IMG/VR virus record: IMGVR_UViG_3300046007_009330
Span: 1 to 26,234 of that record
DNA: 26,234 nucleotides
DNA from: a virus
Direction: 5' to 3' (one strand)
Made by a program: the position numbers and the translations under genes. The notes under the pieces are model-generated. The model was given only the letters and a program-made list of their open reading frames with translations. It ran no database searches and was not told the origin of the DNA. Of the stretch, positions 1-7,868 are shown one piece after another (the stretch's first letter is position 1; every line of letters starts with the position of its first letter).

Positions 1-2
1 CT

Positions 3-3000
3 GCTGATGAAAACGGGAATATCGAAGAAGTCATCGTTTTCTCTCCTGAGCAGATCAAGTCCGCCGACCCCGTAACCCGCGACGAAGCAGGCAACGTGAT
101 CCCGCTTTCCCAGCGGTTCAATCCTGCGTCCGACAGCATTCTTTACTCCGCTCCCGCTCGCCCAAAATCCAACAAGAAGGCCATCGAGGAGGCGCTTTCC
201 ACCATGCCGCCAATCTGGCAAAACGTGCTGCGCGACAAGTGGGCCGGGAAAGACATTCCCGACATCGCCACGGCTCGCAACATCTCCGAGGCGGCTGTCG
301 TCAACGTGCTCCGCATGGCTGAGGGCCGTTTGCGCGTCCTGATGGATAGCGCCGCGACAAAGCCGACCGTCCAAGTCGAGGATGGTGTCGTAAAAGCCGT
401 TGGTGGGCGTCCTGACCTCGCGATGGCAGGCAATGCCGCCTTTGCGGGCGTGGATCAGCGCCGCATGACTTCCGAGGAGGTCACGCACGCGGAAATGAAC
501 GAACTGGCAACGCGGCTCTTTGCCGTCGATCCTGACGCGGCGGAAAAGCTCGTCGTGCGCTGGATGGACTCCGGCACAACTGTACTCTCGACGGACGGCT
601 TCCCGGACGGTATCAAGGCCATCGTGAGCGAGGCGCAGGCCCGCAGCGCCGCCGAAATGCTCATGACGGCCGCCGCCAAGCTGCTCGTGACGCAAAAGGC
701 CATGCAGGGCGGGAACACGACCCAAATCGCCCGCTTGATCTACCTTTACCGCAACACGGGCACCGAGCAGGCCCGCGCCCTGGGGATGCGGCAAGACCCG
801 TTCGATTCTCCTGCCGAGCGTGCCGCCATGTACCTGCAAGAAACGCTCCTGACGCCGCCTGAGTCGATGCGGAACGAACTCCGCCGCAATCCAGCCAATC
901 GTGAGCGAATCCTCGCCGCCTGGGCAGCCCGTGCCGACAAGCTCAAGGCCGAATTGCTGGCCGAGGGCATCGACCTCGACGCCACGTTGCGCGAGTTCGC
1001 CAAGGAGCAGGAACTCGCCGAGGCGACCATTCCCGAGCCGGTCAAGCCCGTGCTCGCCCGTGCGCCGAAGAAGACACGCCAGCTCGTGAAAGCTCTCCTG
1101 CAAGGCTTGAACCCTTCCGAAGCCATCGCGAACGCGGGAATGAACGCCAAGGCCGCCTTCGCCGCCTACAAGGCATTCCGGGAGTCTATCAATCAAGCGG
1201 GCACCGATGCTGCCAAGGCCATGCAGGAGCAGCTTTTGCGCTCGGCACCGGCTGGAGACTTCGCGGCTTCTCTTGGCCTGCCTGACCTCACCGAAGAGCA
1301 ATGGCTGGAAGCCGTGATGGCTGACAAGCCGTTGCGCACCACGCCCGAGACGGAAAAGCTCAAGGTTCAGCGCGAGAAGAAAAAGGAGGGTGGCGAACTC
1401 GACCTCAAGAACCCGCTTTCGGTCAACAAGGCCCGCCGCGCCATCGAGGAGCGCAAGAGCAACGCTTTCGACAAGATGAGCGAGTTCTGGCGTGCGTCGA
1501 TCCTCTCCGGGCCGCAAACGCACGTCGTCAACGTCGTTTCCGGTCTCACCTACGGCACCTATGAGGCCACGTTCAAGAAGCTCGCGACCGGCGCACAGGC
1601 CGACATCGCCCGCATGTTCGGCATGAAGCCCGACGCTGCGAGCCTTGCCGACATCCCGGCCATGATTGCCGCGACCCTTCCAGCGATCCGCGCCGCCTTT
1701 TTGGACTCCATCAAGGCGTGGAAGTCCGAAACACGAGTCTTTGACGCCTATGCGCTCCAGCTCACCGACGAGAACGGGGCGCTTTTCAAGGAATCGTTCA
1801 GCCCGGCGCTCAAGGGAACCTTGGGGAAGGTCATGCGCGGGATCTCGTTCCGGCTCATGGGAGCCGCTGACGAGTTTGTGAAGTCGTTCTTCACTCGCGT
1901 GGAGGTCGCGGCACAGGCTCGACAGATTGCCCGCCAAGAAGGCAAAAGCGGCCTCGAACTTGCGAAAGCCATCTCGGAACTCTTGGAGCCGGGAAGTCTT
2001 GCGTGGGAGCGATCACTCGCACAGGCCAAGAAGATCACATTCCAGACCGAAATCGGCAGCGGAACCTCGTCGATCGACAGCACCGTGGACGGGCTGGCAA
2101 CACTCATCAGCAGGACCAAAAAGGGCGACTTCGGCAAGTTCCTCAAAGGCTTGTCCCACTTCACCTTTCCGTTTGTCGATACGCCGACTAACATCTTCAA
2201 GCAGGGGGTCACGATGTCGCCGGTCGGTGGTTTGCTGGCCCTCGTGGACGCGACTCGCTCGCTCATCCGCCGCAAGCAAGGCAACGTCGAGGAGGCAGAG
2301 CGCATCTACAACGCCGCCCGTGCTCTCGATGACCTCACGAACCAGATCGTCGCCTGGGGATTCATCATCGGCCTGTCCGAACTCGTGAAGCCCGGCGATG
2401 ACGACGAGGAGCTTCCGTTCATCACCGGCACGATTCCGTGGCGCTCCACATCGCCCGGCGAGCGCGAAATCGCCTACCGGACGGCCCCGCCGCAGTCCAT
2501 CCGCATTGGTGGGCAATGGTACTCCTACAAGCGCCTCGATCCATTCGCGTCCGCGTTGGCCTTCACGGTTGATGCCATCAAGGAAATGCAGTCTGGCAAG
2601 CCGATGGATGAAGCCTGGGGAAACATCGGCCTCGGGATGCTGCGCAACATGCAGGACAAGACGTTCCTGCAAGGGGTGTCAGACCTCGTGAACGCCGCGA
2701 CGGACCCGGAACGATTCGGCACCAAATGGGCGACCAACATCGCGATTGGCTTCATTCCGAACTTGATCCGCCAGCCCATCCGCACCGGGGATGACGTGTT
2801 CCGCGAAAACGACCTCCCGAACGACATGGGCTTTTGGGAGTCGCTTGGCCGCCGCGTCGGCTTCGGCGTCTATCCGAAGGGCTGGAATGGTGGCGTGCTG
2901 CCTGACAACCCGATTGCGCCCATGCCCGCTTTTGACGTGTGGGGCCGCGAAGCTGCCAAGAACACTGGCACAGGGCAGCCAACGACTGATTGGCTCCTGC

Positions 3001-3341
3001 GCCTACTCTCCCCGGTGGAAACGCGGGACGCTGATAATGTCGATCCGCTCGACCGGGCCTTGCTCCGCTACAACATGACGCACGATGAACCGTTTGGTGT
3101 CGCGGCACCGAGCCGGGAGATTCAGCGAACTATCGCGGGCAAGGTCGTGAAAGTCAGCCTGAACGATGCCGAATATGCTGAGTTCATCACCAAGGCGGGA
3201 ATTGCGGCTCGTGCTGCCATCGGTGGACGCTACACCGGACGCGACCTTACCGAAGCCGATGTGGAAACCATCAAAGACGTGATCTCAAAGGTTCAGGCGG
3301 TCTATCGTGACATCGCTTTTACGCGAGCGATGCGGCGCTGA
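3..3341 (+). CDS. Large polyvalent / internal virion protein, C-terminal part (5' end outside window)
   Basis: The reading frame is open to the left edge, so the GTG at 96 is not the real start and the protein is cut by the window; about 1,112 residues are visible. The first visible residues contain VIVFSPEQIKSAD, a tail often seen at the end of enzymatic domains in phage polyvalent proteins. At about 183-344 there is a sigma-region-4-like helix-turn-helix (MPPIWQNVL, then DIATARNISEAAVVNVL). At about 1480-1545 the segment ILSGPQTHVVNVVSG is a hallmark of large phage internal or polyvalent proteins. Long Ala/Glu/Lys-rich helices and a few hydrophobic stretches follow. Proteins of this kind are packaged with the genome and ejected into the host. 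It lies before the portal gene, which fits a virion role. Exact function and the missing N-terminus are unknown. Confidence 0.8.
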   Translation, partial: ADENGNIEEVIVFSPEQIKSADPVTRDEAGNVIPLSQRFNPASDSILYSAPARPKSNKKAIEEALSTMPPIWQNVLRDKWAGKDIPDIATARNISEAAVVNVLRMAEGRLRVLMDSAATKPTVQVEDGVVKAVGGRPDLAMAGNAAFAGVDQRRMTSEEVTHAEMNELATRLFAVDPDAAEKLVVRWMDSGTTVLSTDGFPDGIKAIVSEAQARSAAEMLMTAAAKLLVTQKAMQGGNTTQIARLIYLYRNTGTEQARALGMRQDPFDSPAERAAMYLQETLLTPPESMRNELRRNPANRERILAAWAARADKLKAELLAEGIDLDATLREFAKEQELAEATIPEPVKPVLARAPKKTRQLVKALLQGLNPSEAIANAGMNAKAAFAAYKAFRESINQAGTDAAKAMQEQLLRSAPAGDFAASLGLPDLTEEQWLEAVMADKPLRTTPETEKLKVQREKKKEGGELDLKNPLSVNKARRAIEERKSNAFDKMSEFWRASILSGPQTHVVNVVSGLTYGTYEATFKKLATGAQADIARMFGMKPDAASLADIPAMIAATLPAIRAAFLDSIKAWKSETRVFDAYALQLTDENGALFKESFSPALKGTLGKVMRGISFRLMGAADEFVKSFFTRVEVAAQARQIARQEGKSGLELAKAISELLEPGSLAWERSLAQAKKITFQTEIGSGTSSIDSTVDGLATLISRTKKGDFGKFLKGLSHFTFPFVDTPTNIFKQGVTMSPVGGLLALVDATRSLIRRKQGNVEEAERIYNAARALDDLTNQIVAWGFIIGLSELVKPGDDDEELPFITGTIPWRSTSPGEREIAYRTAPPQSIRIGGQWYSYKRLDPFASALAFTVDAIKEMQSGKPMDEAWGNIGLGMLRNMQDKTFLQGVSDLVNAATDPERFGTKWATNIAIGFIPNLIRQPIRTGDDVFRENDLPNDMGFWESLGRRVGFGVYPKGWNGGVLPDNPIAPMPAFDVWGREAAKNTGTGQPTTDWLLRLLSPVETRDADNVDPLDRALLRYNMTHDEPFGVAAPSREIQRTIAGKVVKVSLNDAEYAEFITKAGIAARAAIGGRYTGRDLTEADVETIKDVISKVQAVYRDIAFTRAMRR

Positions 3342-3414
3342 TTGTGCTTTGAACTACCAGACCACACCACAAAACCATGTTGCAAAACTCCCTTCGTCAC
3401 CCAATTGGCCCCAC

Positions 3415-4530
3415 ATGATCGGCTCCTACACCCCCAATTCCATCGCCGGACGGCCCGTGAGGCAGATTCCAAGCTCCAAGCGTCGCGGCACTGCGGCGAG
3501 TGATGTGCCGCCAACGATGATCGGCCAACCGCGTGCAATGCCTATGCCGACAAGGGCCGACAACATCGCCGCCGCTCGGGCTGATGGCACCTTTGATGCC
3601 AAGCGTAACACCTTCAATGCGGCCAATAAGAGCAGCTTCATGAACGAGCAGGGCATCATCGGGCCTCGTGCTCCGAGTCCAACGGGCGGAGTCGCCATGC
3701 CGTCCGCTCCTGCCGCGCCTGCTCCAGCATCAACCACGCCAAAACCTGCCCCCGCCCAAATCGGCAAACCTCGCCAGCCGCCAACCTTCGACGGTAAGAG
3801 TATGGGCGCTTTCAAAGCCTCCTATGCAGGCGGGCGGCAAGTCGAGAAACCTGTTTCTGGCGTCGCTCCAGCTTTCAAGGCCGGAAATGGCGAATGGATG
3901 TCCAGCCCTCAACGCATGGCGGCCTCGCGATCAACGGCACCTGCGGCTTTTCCCTCGCGCCCTGCTCCAGCATCACCCGTTGCCGCCGTCAAACCAACGA
4001 CAATGTCTGGACCTGGGGCACCAACACTTGAAAAGCGTGCTCAGGCGCTCCAAGACGCCGCCCGACTGTCTCAGGCCTCCCAAGGCCCAATGATGACACG
4101 CCCTACGGCTCCTACCCCTTCCGTTACTCCTTCCGCTCCAATGCGGCCAACCGGCGCACAATCTGGTTCCGCGTTTGGAATTGCGAGGAGCCGACCGATG
4201 CCGACAAAGGCACCGGGAAACAGTTCACAGTCTCCCAGCGTTGTAAAGTCCAGCACTACACCACCGAGGATTTCCGCCGCTCAAGCGCAGGCCATCAAGA
4301 ACCCGCAAGGACTCTCCGCCCGGATGAACCCGCTCGGATCGAAGCCCGTTGCGTTTTTGGACGATCCAATCGTCAAAATTAGCCAGACGTTAGCGCCTGT
4401 TGTTCCTCTTGCAAAAATTGGATCAATGGCGCTCGACAAACAGGCAGCCAGAAATCCAAAAGGTTTGGCCGCCAAAATTAGCGGCCTTTTGAGCAAACGA
4501 CCAGCACCCGCCACTTACGCACGCAACTAA
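3415..4530 (+). CDS. Pro/Ala-rich hypothetical phage protein
   Basis: A 371-residue protein between the internal-virion gene and the portal. I chose the ATG at 3415 (MIGSYTPNSIAGRPV) because the longer frame from 3307 would overlap the preceding gene by 35 bases and begin with an atypical Cys-containing stretch. The sequence is low-complexity: Pro, Ala, Ser, Thr, Lys and Arg dominate, with repeated APAP-type segments around residues 100-125 and few predicted ordered regions. Short ordered-looking parts are NTFNAANKSSFMNEQG near residue 66 and the C-terminal 60 residues. No enzyme motif is visible. The position suggests a minor virion or assembly protein, but I do not recognise the family. Confidence 0.7.
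   Translation: MIGSYTPNSIAGRPVRQIPSSKRRGTAASDVPPTMIGQPRAMPMPTRADNIAAARADGTFDAKRNTFNAANKSSFMNEQGIIGPRAPSPTGGVAMPSAPAAPAPASTTPKPAPAQIGKPRQPPTFDGKSMGAFKASYAGGRQVEKPVSGVAPAFKAGNGEWMSSPQRMAASRSTAPAAFPSRPAPASPVAAVKPTTMSGPGAPTLEKRAQALQDAARLSQASQGPMMTRPTAPTPSVTPSAPMRPTGAQSGSAFGIARSRPMPTKAPGNSSQSPSVVKSSTTPPRISAAQAQAIKNPQGLSARMNPLGSKPVAFLDDPIVKISQTLAPVVPLAKIGSMALDKQAARNPKGLAAKISGLLSKRPAPATYARN
4467..4490 (+). terminator. Possible intrinsic terminator inside the 3' end of the Pro/Ala-rich gene
   Basis: GGCCGC (4467-4472) and GCGGCC (4481-4486) form a perfect six-pair stem with an eight-base A/T-rich loop, followed by TTTT. It lies about 40 bases before the stop codon of the gene, so it could equally be a chance feature of coding sequence. 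It would separate the internal-virion genes from the portal gene if active. Confidence 0.3.
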
Positions 4531-4575
4531 TTTCCCAACTCCAGCCCGACGCAGTGAAGAACTCGAAAGGTGTAC

Positions 4576-6681
4576 ATGCCGCAGCAGCGGACACACACTT
4601 TCATGCCACTCGTCGCACCGCCAGCCACTCCAGATCCCGAATTAGCCGCTCTCCGCGCTAAGTCGGCATTGCAGCGCAAAAAGACCAAGACTCCTTTGGA
4701 GGATCGCTTGGCAGCAGGAGACGGGTCGCGGGCCGTGCGTCTGGTTCAATGGGCACGGACGCAAAAACAAGCCTATGACGCCAGCCTCATCACTTGGCGT
4801 GCAAATCGCATCAAGTGGGCGCAGGAAGCGCAGGACATTTTCGACCATCGTGCCGCCGCTCGCAAAGAGCAGGAAGACGAAGACCCGTCATCCGTCTTTG
4901 AGGTCGCGAACGAGTCCATCAACATCGTGGCAAGTCTGGCCGAATTTGCCGCCGCTCAGGCCGAGCAGGACATTTACGGCGGCGATCCATGGTTTGCAGC
5001 TATTCCCGTGGGTCGCTCAGATCCAGATCTTGCCGAGCAGGTGCAAAAGCATCTGCAATGGTCGTTCCGCGACGGTCGCATGGTGGATACGCACTGCCAG
5101 GGCATCGACCAAGCCGTCACGCTCGGGGAATGCTACCACAAGACGCTCTACTGCATCGACACCGACGAAAGCGAGTCAGTTGTCCCATGCCTGCACGTCA
5201 ATGGGAAGCCCGTGACGGACCAGAACGGCCAATACGTCACCACCGACGAGCAAGCGGCTACTCTTGGCCCTCTCAAAGGCAAAAAGGAGTGGAAGGACGC
5301 CTTCACGAAGCAGCAGACCGTCATCCGCCAGGGCGTCGAAGTGCTCCCCATCCACTTCAACGACATCTCGTTCCGCGAGGACGCCCCCGAACTCGATCTT
5401 CGCTACACGTCTGTCTATATCTCGGTGGAGATGAGCGTTTTTGAGGCCATGCGCCGCTTCAAGCTGTCCAAAGAGGACGCTATCAAACTGGCGCAGGTGG
5501 CAGGTGCCAAAGTTGCCGCCCAAGAGCATCAGCAGGAAAAGCGCAACGACACCACGGCCACGACCACCTTTACCGAAACGGAAGAATTGGGCGAGGAGGA
5601 AGCCGAAAAGCTGCTCAATACCCGCGTGCGGCTCATCGAGGGGTATATCCGCGCCGACGCGACCGGCACAGGACAAGAAGTCCGCATGTGCATCGTGTTC
5701 CCGCCTACTGGCGAGGACTGGATCATTTGGGCGGATTACCTCGCCAACATCTCCCCCAAGGCAGAATTGCCTGTGAAGTGCGAAGTCTGGGAGCCGGTGC
5801 CGCATCGCTCCTATGGCCGTGGGTTCTTTGCCAAGTATGCCTACCTCCAGACGGGCACCGACAACCTTTGGAATCAGGTCAGTTTCCGAAACGCGATGCA
5901 CGCCAACCCCATCGTGGGGCTGCACCTCGATAAAATGGATCGTGACGAAGACACAGAGGAGTTCGTGCTCAAGCCAAATGTGTCCGTCCATCTCAAAGGC
6001 GACAACAAACTGGCGGACGCCATCGAGACGTTCAGCCTCCCCGATGCCGACAGCCGCAGCATGGAGCTGATGCAGATTGGTATGCAGCTTGCCCAACTGC
6101 GTTCCGGCATCACTTCGGCCAGCCAGGGCGATATGTCCGGCATTCCAGAGTCAAACACCGCAACCGGCATCCGCTCTCTGATGAGCCGTGCCGCCGTGCT
6201 TTTGAAGAAGCCCATTCGCCGCATGCGCCGCGCCAAGGGACGGGCATTCAGCTACGCGGTGAAGCTCCACTATTCCAATTTCGACCGCGAGGAGGCATTT
6301 GTGTGGGGTGAAGGGCGAAACCAGCAGCTCATCACCATCACGCCCAAGCAAGTCAACGATCTCGACATCGACGTGCGGATGCTACTCACTCAGGAGCAGA
6401 ACCAAACGAAGCTCGAAGGTGCGCAGGTGGCAAGCGGCCTGATCGCGCAATGGCTCGCCGTGCCCGAGGCGGAAAAACCCGCCGTTCGTCCTCTTTTTCT
6501 CCAAGCCATCAAGGCGCTCGACTTCGACCAAGCCGACGAGATTGTCCGGCAGGCCGTGGCGCAAATTGAAGATTGCATTTCGCTTTTGTCACCCGAACAA
6601 GCTCAAAGGCTCCAAGGGCTGCTCGCACTTGAGCAAAACTTGCCTCAGACACCCGCTCCTCCTCAAACCACACCGCAGTAA
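4576..6681 (+). CDS. Portal protein (head-tail connector, podovirus type)
   Basis: A 701-residue portal, the ring through which DNA is packaged and ejected. The ATG at 4576 is preceded by GAAAGG at 4565-4570 with a five-base spacer, better than the GTG at 4570. Portal-like features are an N-terminal helical part with FEVANESINIVASLAEFAAA, a wing region with DISFREDAPELDLRYTSVYIS, and YLQTGTDNLWNQVSFRNAMH (about 5843-5902). A C-terminal helical crown follows (SGIPESNTATGIRSLMSRAA, then Arg/Lys-rich helices). The length of about 700 residues is typical of P22/T7-like portals rather than of the shorter HK97 type, which supports a short-tailed phage. The C-terminus is Gln/Pro-rich. It is unusual that the terminase is on the other strand about 15 kb away instead of directly before this gene. 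Confidence 0.88.
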   Translation: MPQQRTHTFMPLVAPPATPDPELAALRAKSALQRKKTKTPLEDRLAAGDGSRAVRLVQWARTQKQAYDASLITWRANRIKWAQEAQDIFDHRAAARKEQEDEDPSSVFEVANESINIVASLAEFAAAQAEQDIYGGDPWFAAIPVGRSDPDLAEQVQKHLQWSFRDGRMVDTHCQGIDQAVTLGECYHKTLYCIDTDESESVVPCLHVNGKPVTDQNGQYVTTDEQAATLGPLKGKKEWKDAFTKQQTVIRQGVEVLPIHFNDISFREDAPELDLRYTSVYISVEMSVFEAMRRFKLSKEDAIKLAQVAGAKVAAQEHQQEKRNDTTATTTFTETEELGEEEAEKLLNTRVRLIEGYIRADATGTGQEVRMCIVFPPTGEDWIIWADYLANISPKAELPVKCEVWEPVPHRSYGRGFFAKYAYLQTGTDNLWNQVSFRNAMHANPIVGLHLDKMDRDEDTEEFVLKPNVSVHLKGDNKLADAIETFSLPDADSRSMELMQIGMQLAQLRSGITSASQGDMSGIPESNTATGIRSLMSRAAVLLKKPIRRMRRAKGRAFSYAVKLHYSNFDREEAFVWGEGRNQQLITITPKQVNDLDIDVRMLLTQEQNQTKLEGAQVASGLIAQWLAVPEAEKPAVRPLFLQAIKALDFDQADEIVRQAVAQIEDCISLLSPEQAQRLQGLLALEQNLPQTPAPPQTTPQ

Positions 6682-6686
6682 ATACC

Positions 6687-7721
6687 ATGAAAAAGCATAT
6701 CCTAGTATCCTTGCTCGCCGTCGCGGGCCTCGCCGTCGCCGCTTCTATCGACCAGAAAGTGAAAGCCGTTGCTGGCAGCGACAATCCCAGCGTGGACGCC
6801 GTGCAAAGCGTCTCTGCCTACGCTCTCACGGACAAAAACGGCAATGTGAAGGTCAACGCCTACTCGGGCACCGTCACCATTTCCAGTGCCACCCTGAACG
6901 CTCCCGCCATCGTGGGTGATGCCGTGCAGGCCGGTGACGCTACGGGCGGCAACCTGGGCGCTACCTCGACCATCACGGGCATCGTAAACGCGGCCATGAT
7001 CCCCTTTGCGACCATGACGGACGGCACAGCCTCGACCAAAACGAAGGCATTGATGGACGATACGCCTGCCGGTGAATGGTCGGCCATCGGAGGCGGCACC
7101 GCTGATCCGACTCCGGCCAATGACGCAACCATTGCTCGAATCGGGTCCAATAGCCTGAAACTGCCGTTCACTGACGCTGCCGTTGCTGGCGATGGTGCCA
7201 AGTTCACGGCCTTTAGTTCCGAGAATTGGGAGGCTCAGGAAAGCGTCGGCCTATGGGTCAGGTCCAGCATTGTTCTAGTAGCTGGTGACGTGTGCCTCAA
7301 AACCGTGGATTCAACCGGCGATGTGAGTTTTGACATGCCAGCCGTCTCGACGGTGAACAAATGGCAATGGGTCGAGTTCGACATCTCGGGCCTCACGGGT
7401 GGCACTGGCGACGCCGTGACAAACGTCAAGCTCGCCCTCTCGACCGCTGGAGCCGCCAAGGGTGCGTTCAATCTATGGATCGACGGCGCTTACAAATGGG
7501 ATGCCACCGAGGAGCTAACGCTAGGCGTGGATCTCATCGACGGCCCCGGCACGGTTCGGAGCGTTCTCGGCATCACGAAGGCCAACACCGGCACGCATGA
7601 CATGACGGCCCTGGTCGAGAACACCGATTACTTTGTCCATCGAGAGTCCGGCAACGACTTCCTCGTCACGATCACGAATCAAAGCGCCCGCGCTGCTTTT
7701 GCGCTCGTGATGCACAAGTAA
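6687..7721 (+). CDS. Exported-looking beta-sandwich protein of unknown function
   Basis: A 344-residue protein starting five bases after the portal stop. The first 19 residues (MKKHILVSLLAVAGLAVAA) have the charged start, hydrophobic core and small residues of a Sec signal peptide with signal peptidase I-type cleavage. The rest is rich in Ala, Gly, Thr and Val. Residues of about 150-275 (ENWEAQESVGLWVRSS, then NKWQWVEFDISGL and GAFNLWIDGAYKWD) resemble the jelly-roll, carbohydrate-binding-like folds of secreted proteins. The C-terminus has LVENTDYFVHRESGNDFLVTI. No catalytic motif was seen. It sits between portal and tailspike, so a virion role is possible, but then a signal peptide would be odd. 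The start codon has no Shine-Dalgarno sequence (AATACC before ATG). Confidence 0.75.
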   Translation: MKKHILVSLLAVAGLAVAASIDQKVKAVAGSDNPSVDAVQSVSAYALTDKNGNVKVNAYSGTVTISSATLNAPAIVGDAVQAGDATGGNLGATSTITGIVNAAMIPFATMTDGTASTKTKALMDDTPAGEWSAIGGGTADPTPANDATIARIGSNSLKLPFTDAAVAGDGAKFTAFSSENWEAQESVGLWVRSSIVLVAGDVCLKTVDSTGDVSFDMPAVSTVNKWQWVEFDISGLTGGTGDAVTNVKLALSTAGAAKGAFNLWIDGAYKWDATEELTLGVDLIDGPGTVRSVLGITKANTGTHDMTALVENTDYFVHRESGNDFLVTITNQSARAAFALVMHK

Positions 7722-7739
7722 TTCTCACGCCTTCCCGCC

Positions 7740-7868
7740 ATGAACCCCAAGGTCGCCGAACTTCTCGCTATGCTGGACGCAGGCGACATCACGCCGCAAA
7801 ACGCTGACGAAGCGATTCAGCAGGCGGGAGGCTTGACCTTTATCCTCCTCAACCTCGCACTGCCATGA
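7740..7868 (+). CDS. 42-residue microprotein related to the tailspike N-terminus
   Basis: A small gene of 42 residues beginning MNPKVAELLAMLDAGDI and ending with a hydrophobic stretch. Its stop TGA overlaps the tailspike start (ATGA at 7865). It aligns without gaps to the first residues of the tailspike: the pattern x-V-x-x-LL-x-x-x-DAG-x-x-x-P-x-NA-x-EAI-x-QAGG is shared. This shared helical segment and the overlapping stop/start make it very likely to be translated. It may be a duplicated assembly or attachment helix for the tailspike. Function unknown. Confidence 0.65.
   Translation: MNPKVAELLAMLDAGDITPQNADEAIQQAGGLTFILLNLALP

Noticed and set aside
96-98. GTG as the start of the large virion protein
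   Set aside because: The frame stays open upstream with sensible phage-type sequence, so the gene begins outside the window.
3307-3414. N-terminal extension of the Pro/Ala-rich protein
   Set aside because: It overlaps the end of the preceding gene and its composition differs from the rest; the ATG at 3415 is better.
5176-6096. 306-residue minus-strand frame
   Set aside because: Shadow of the portal gene with no recognisable domain.
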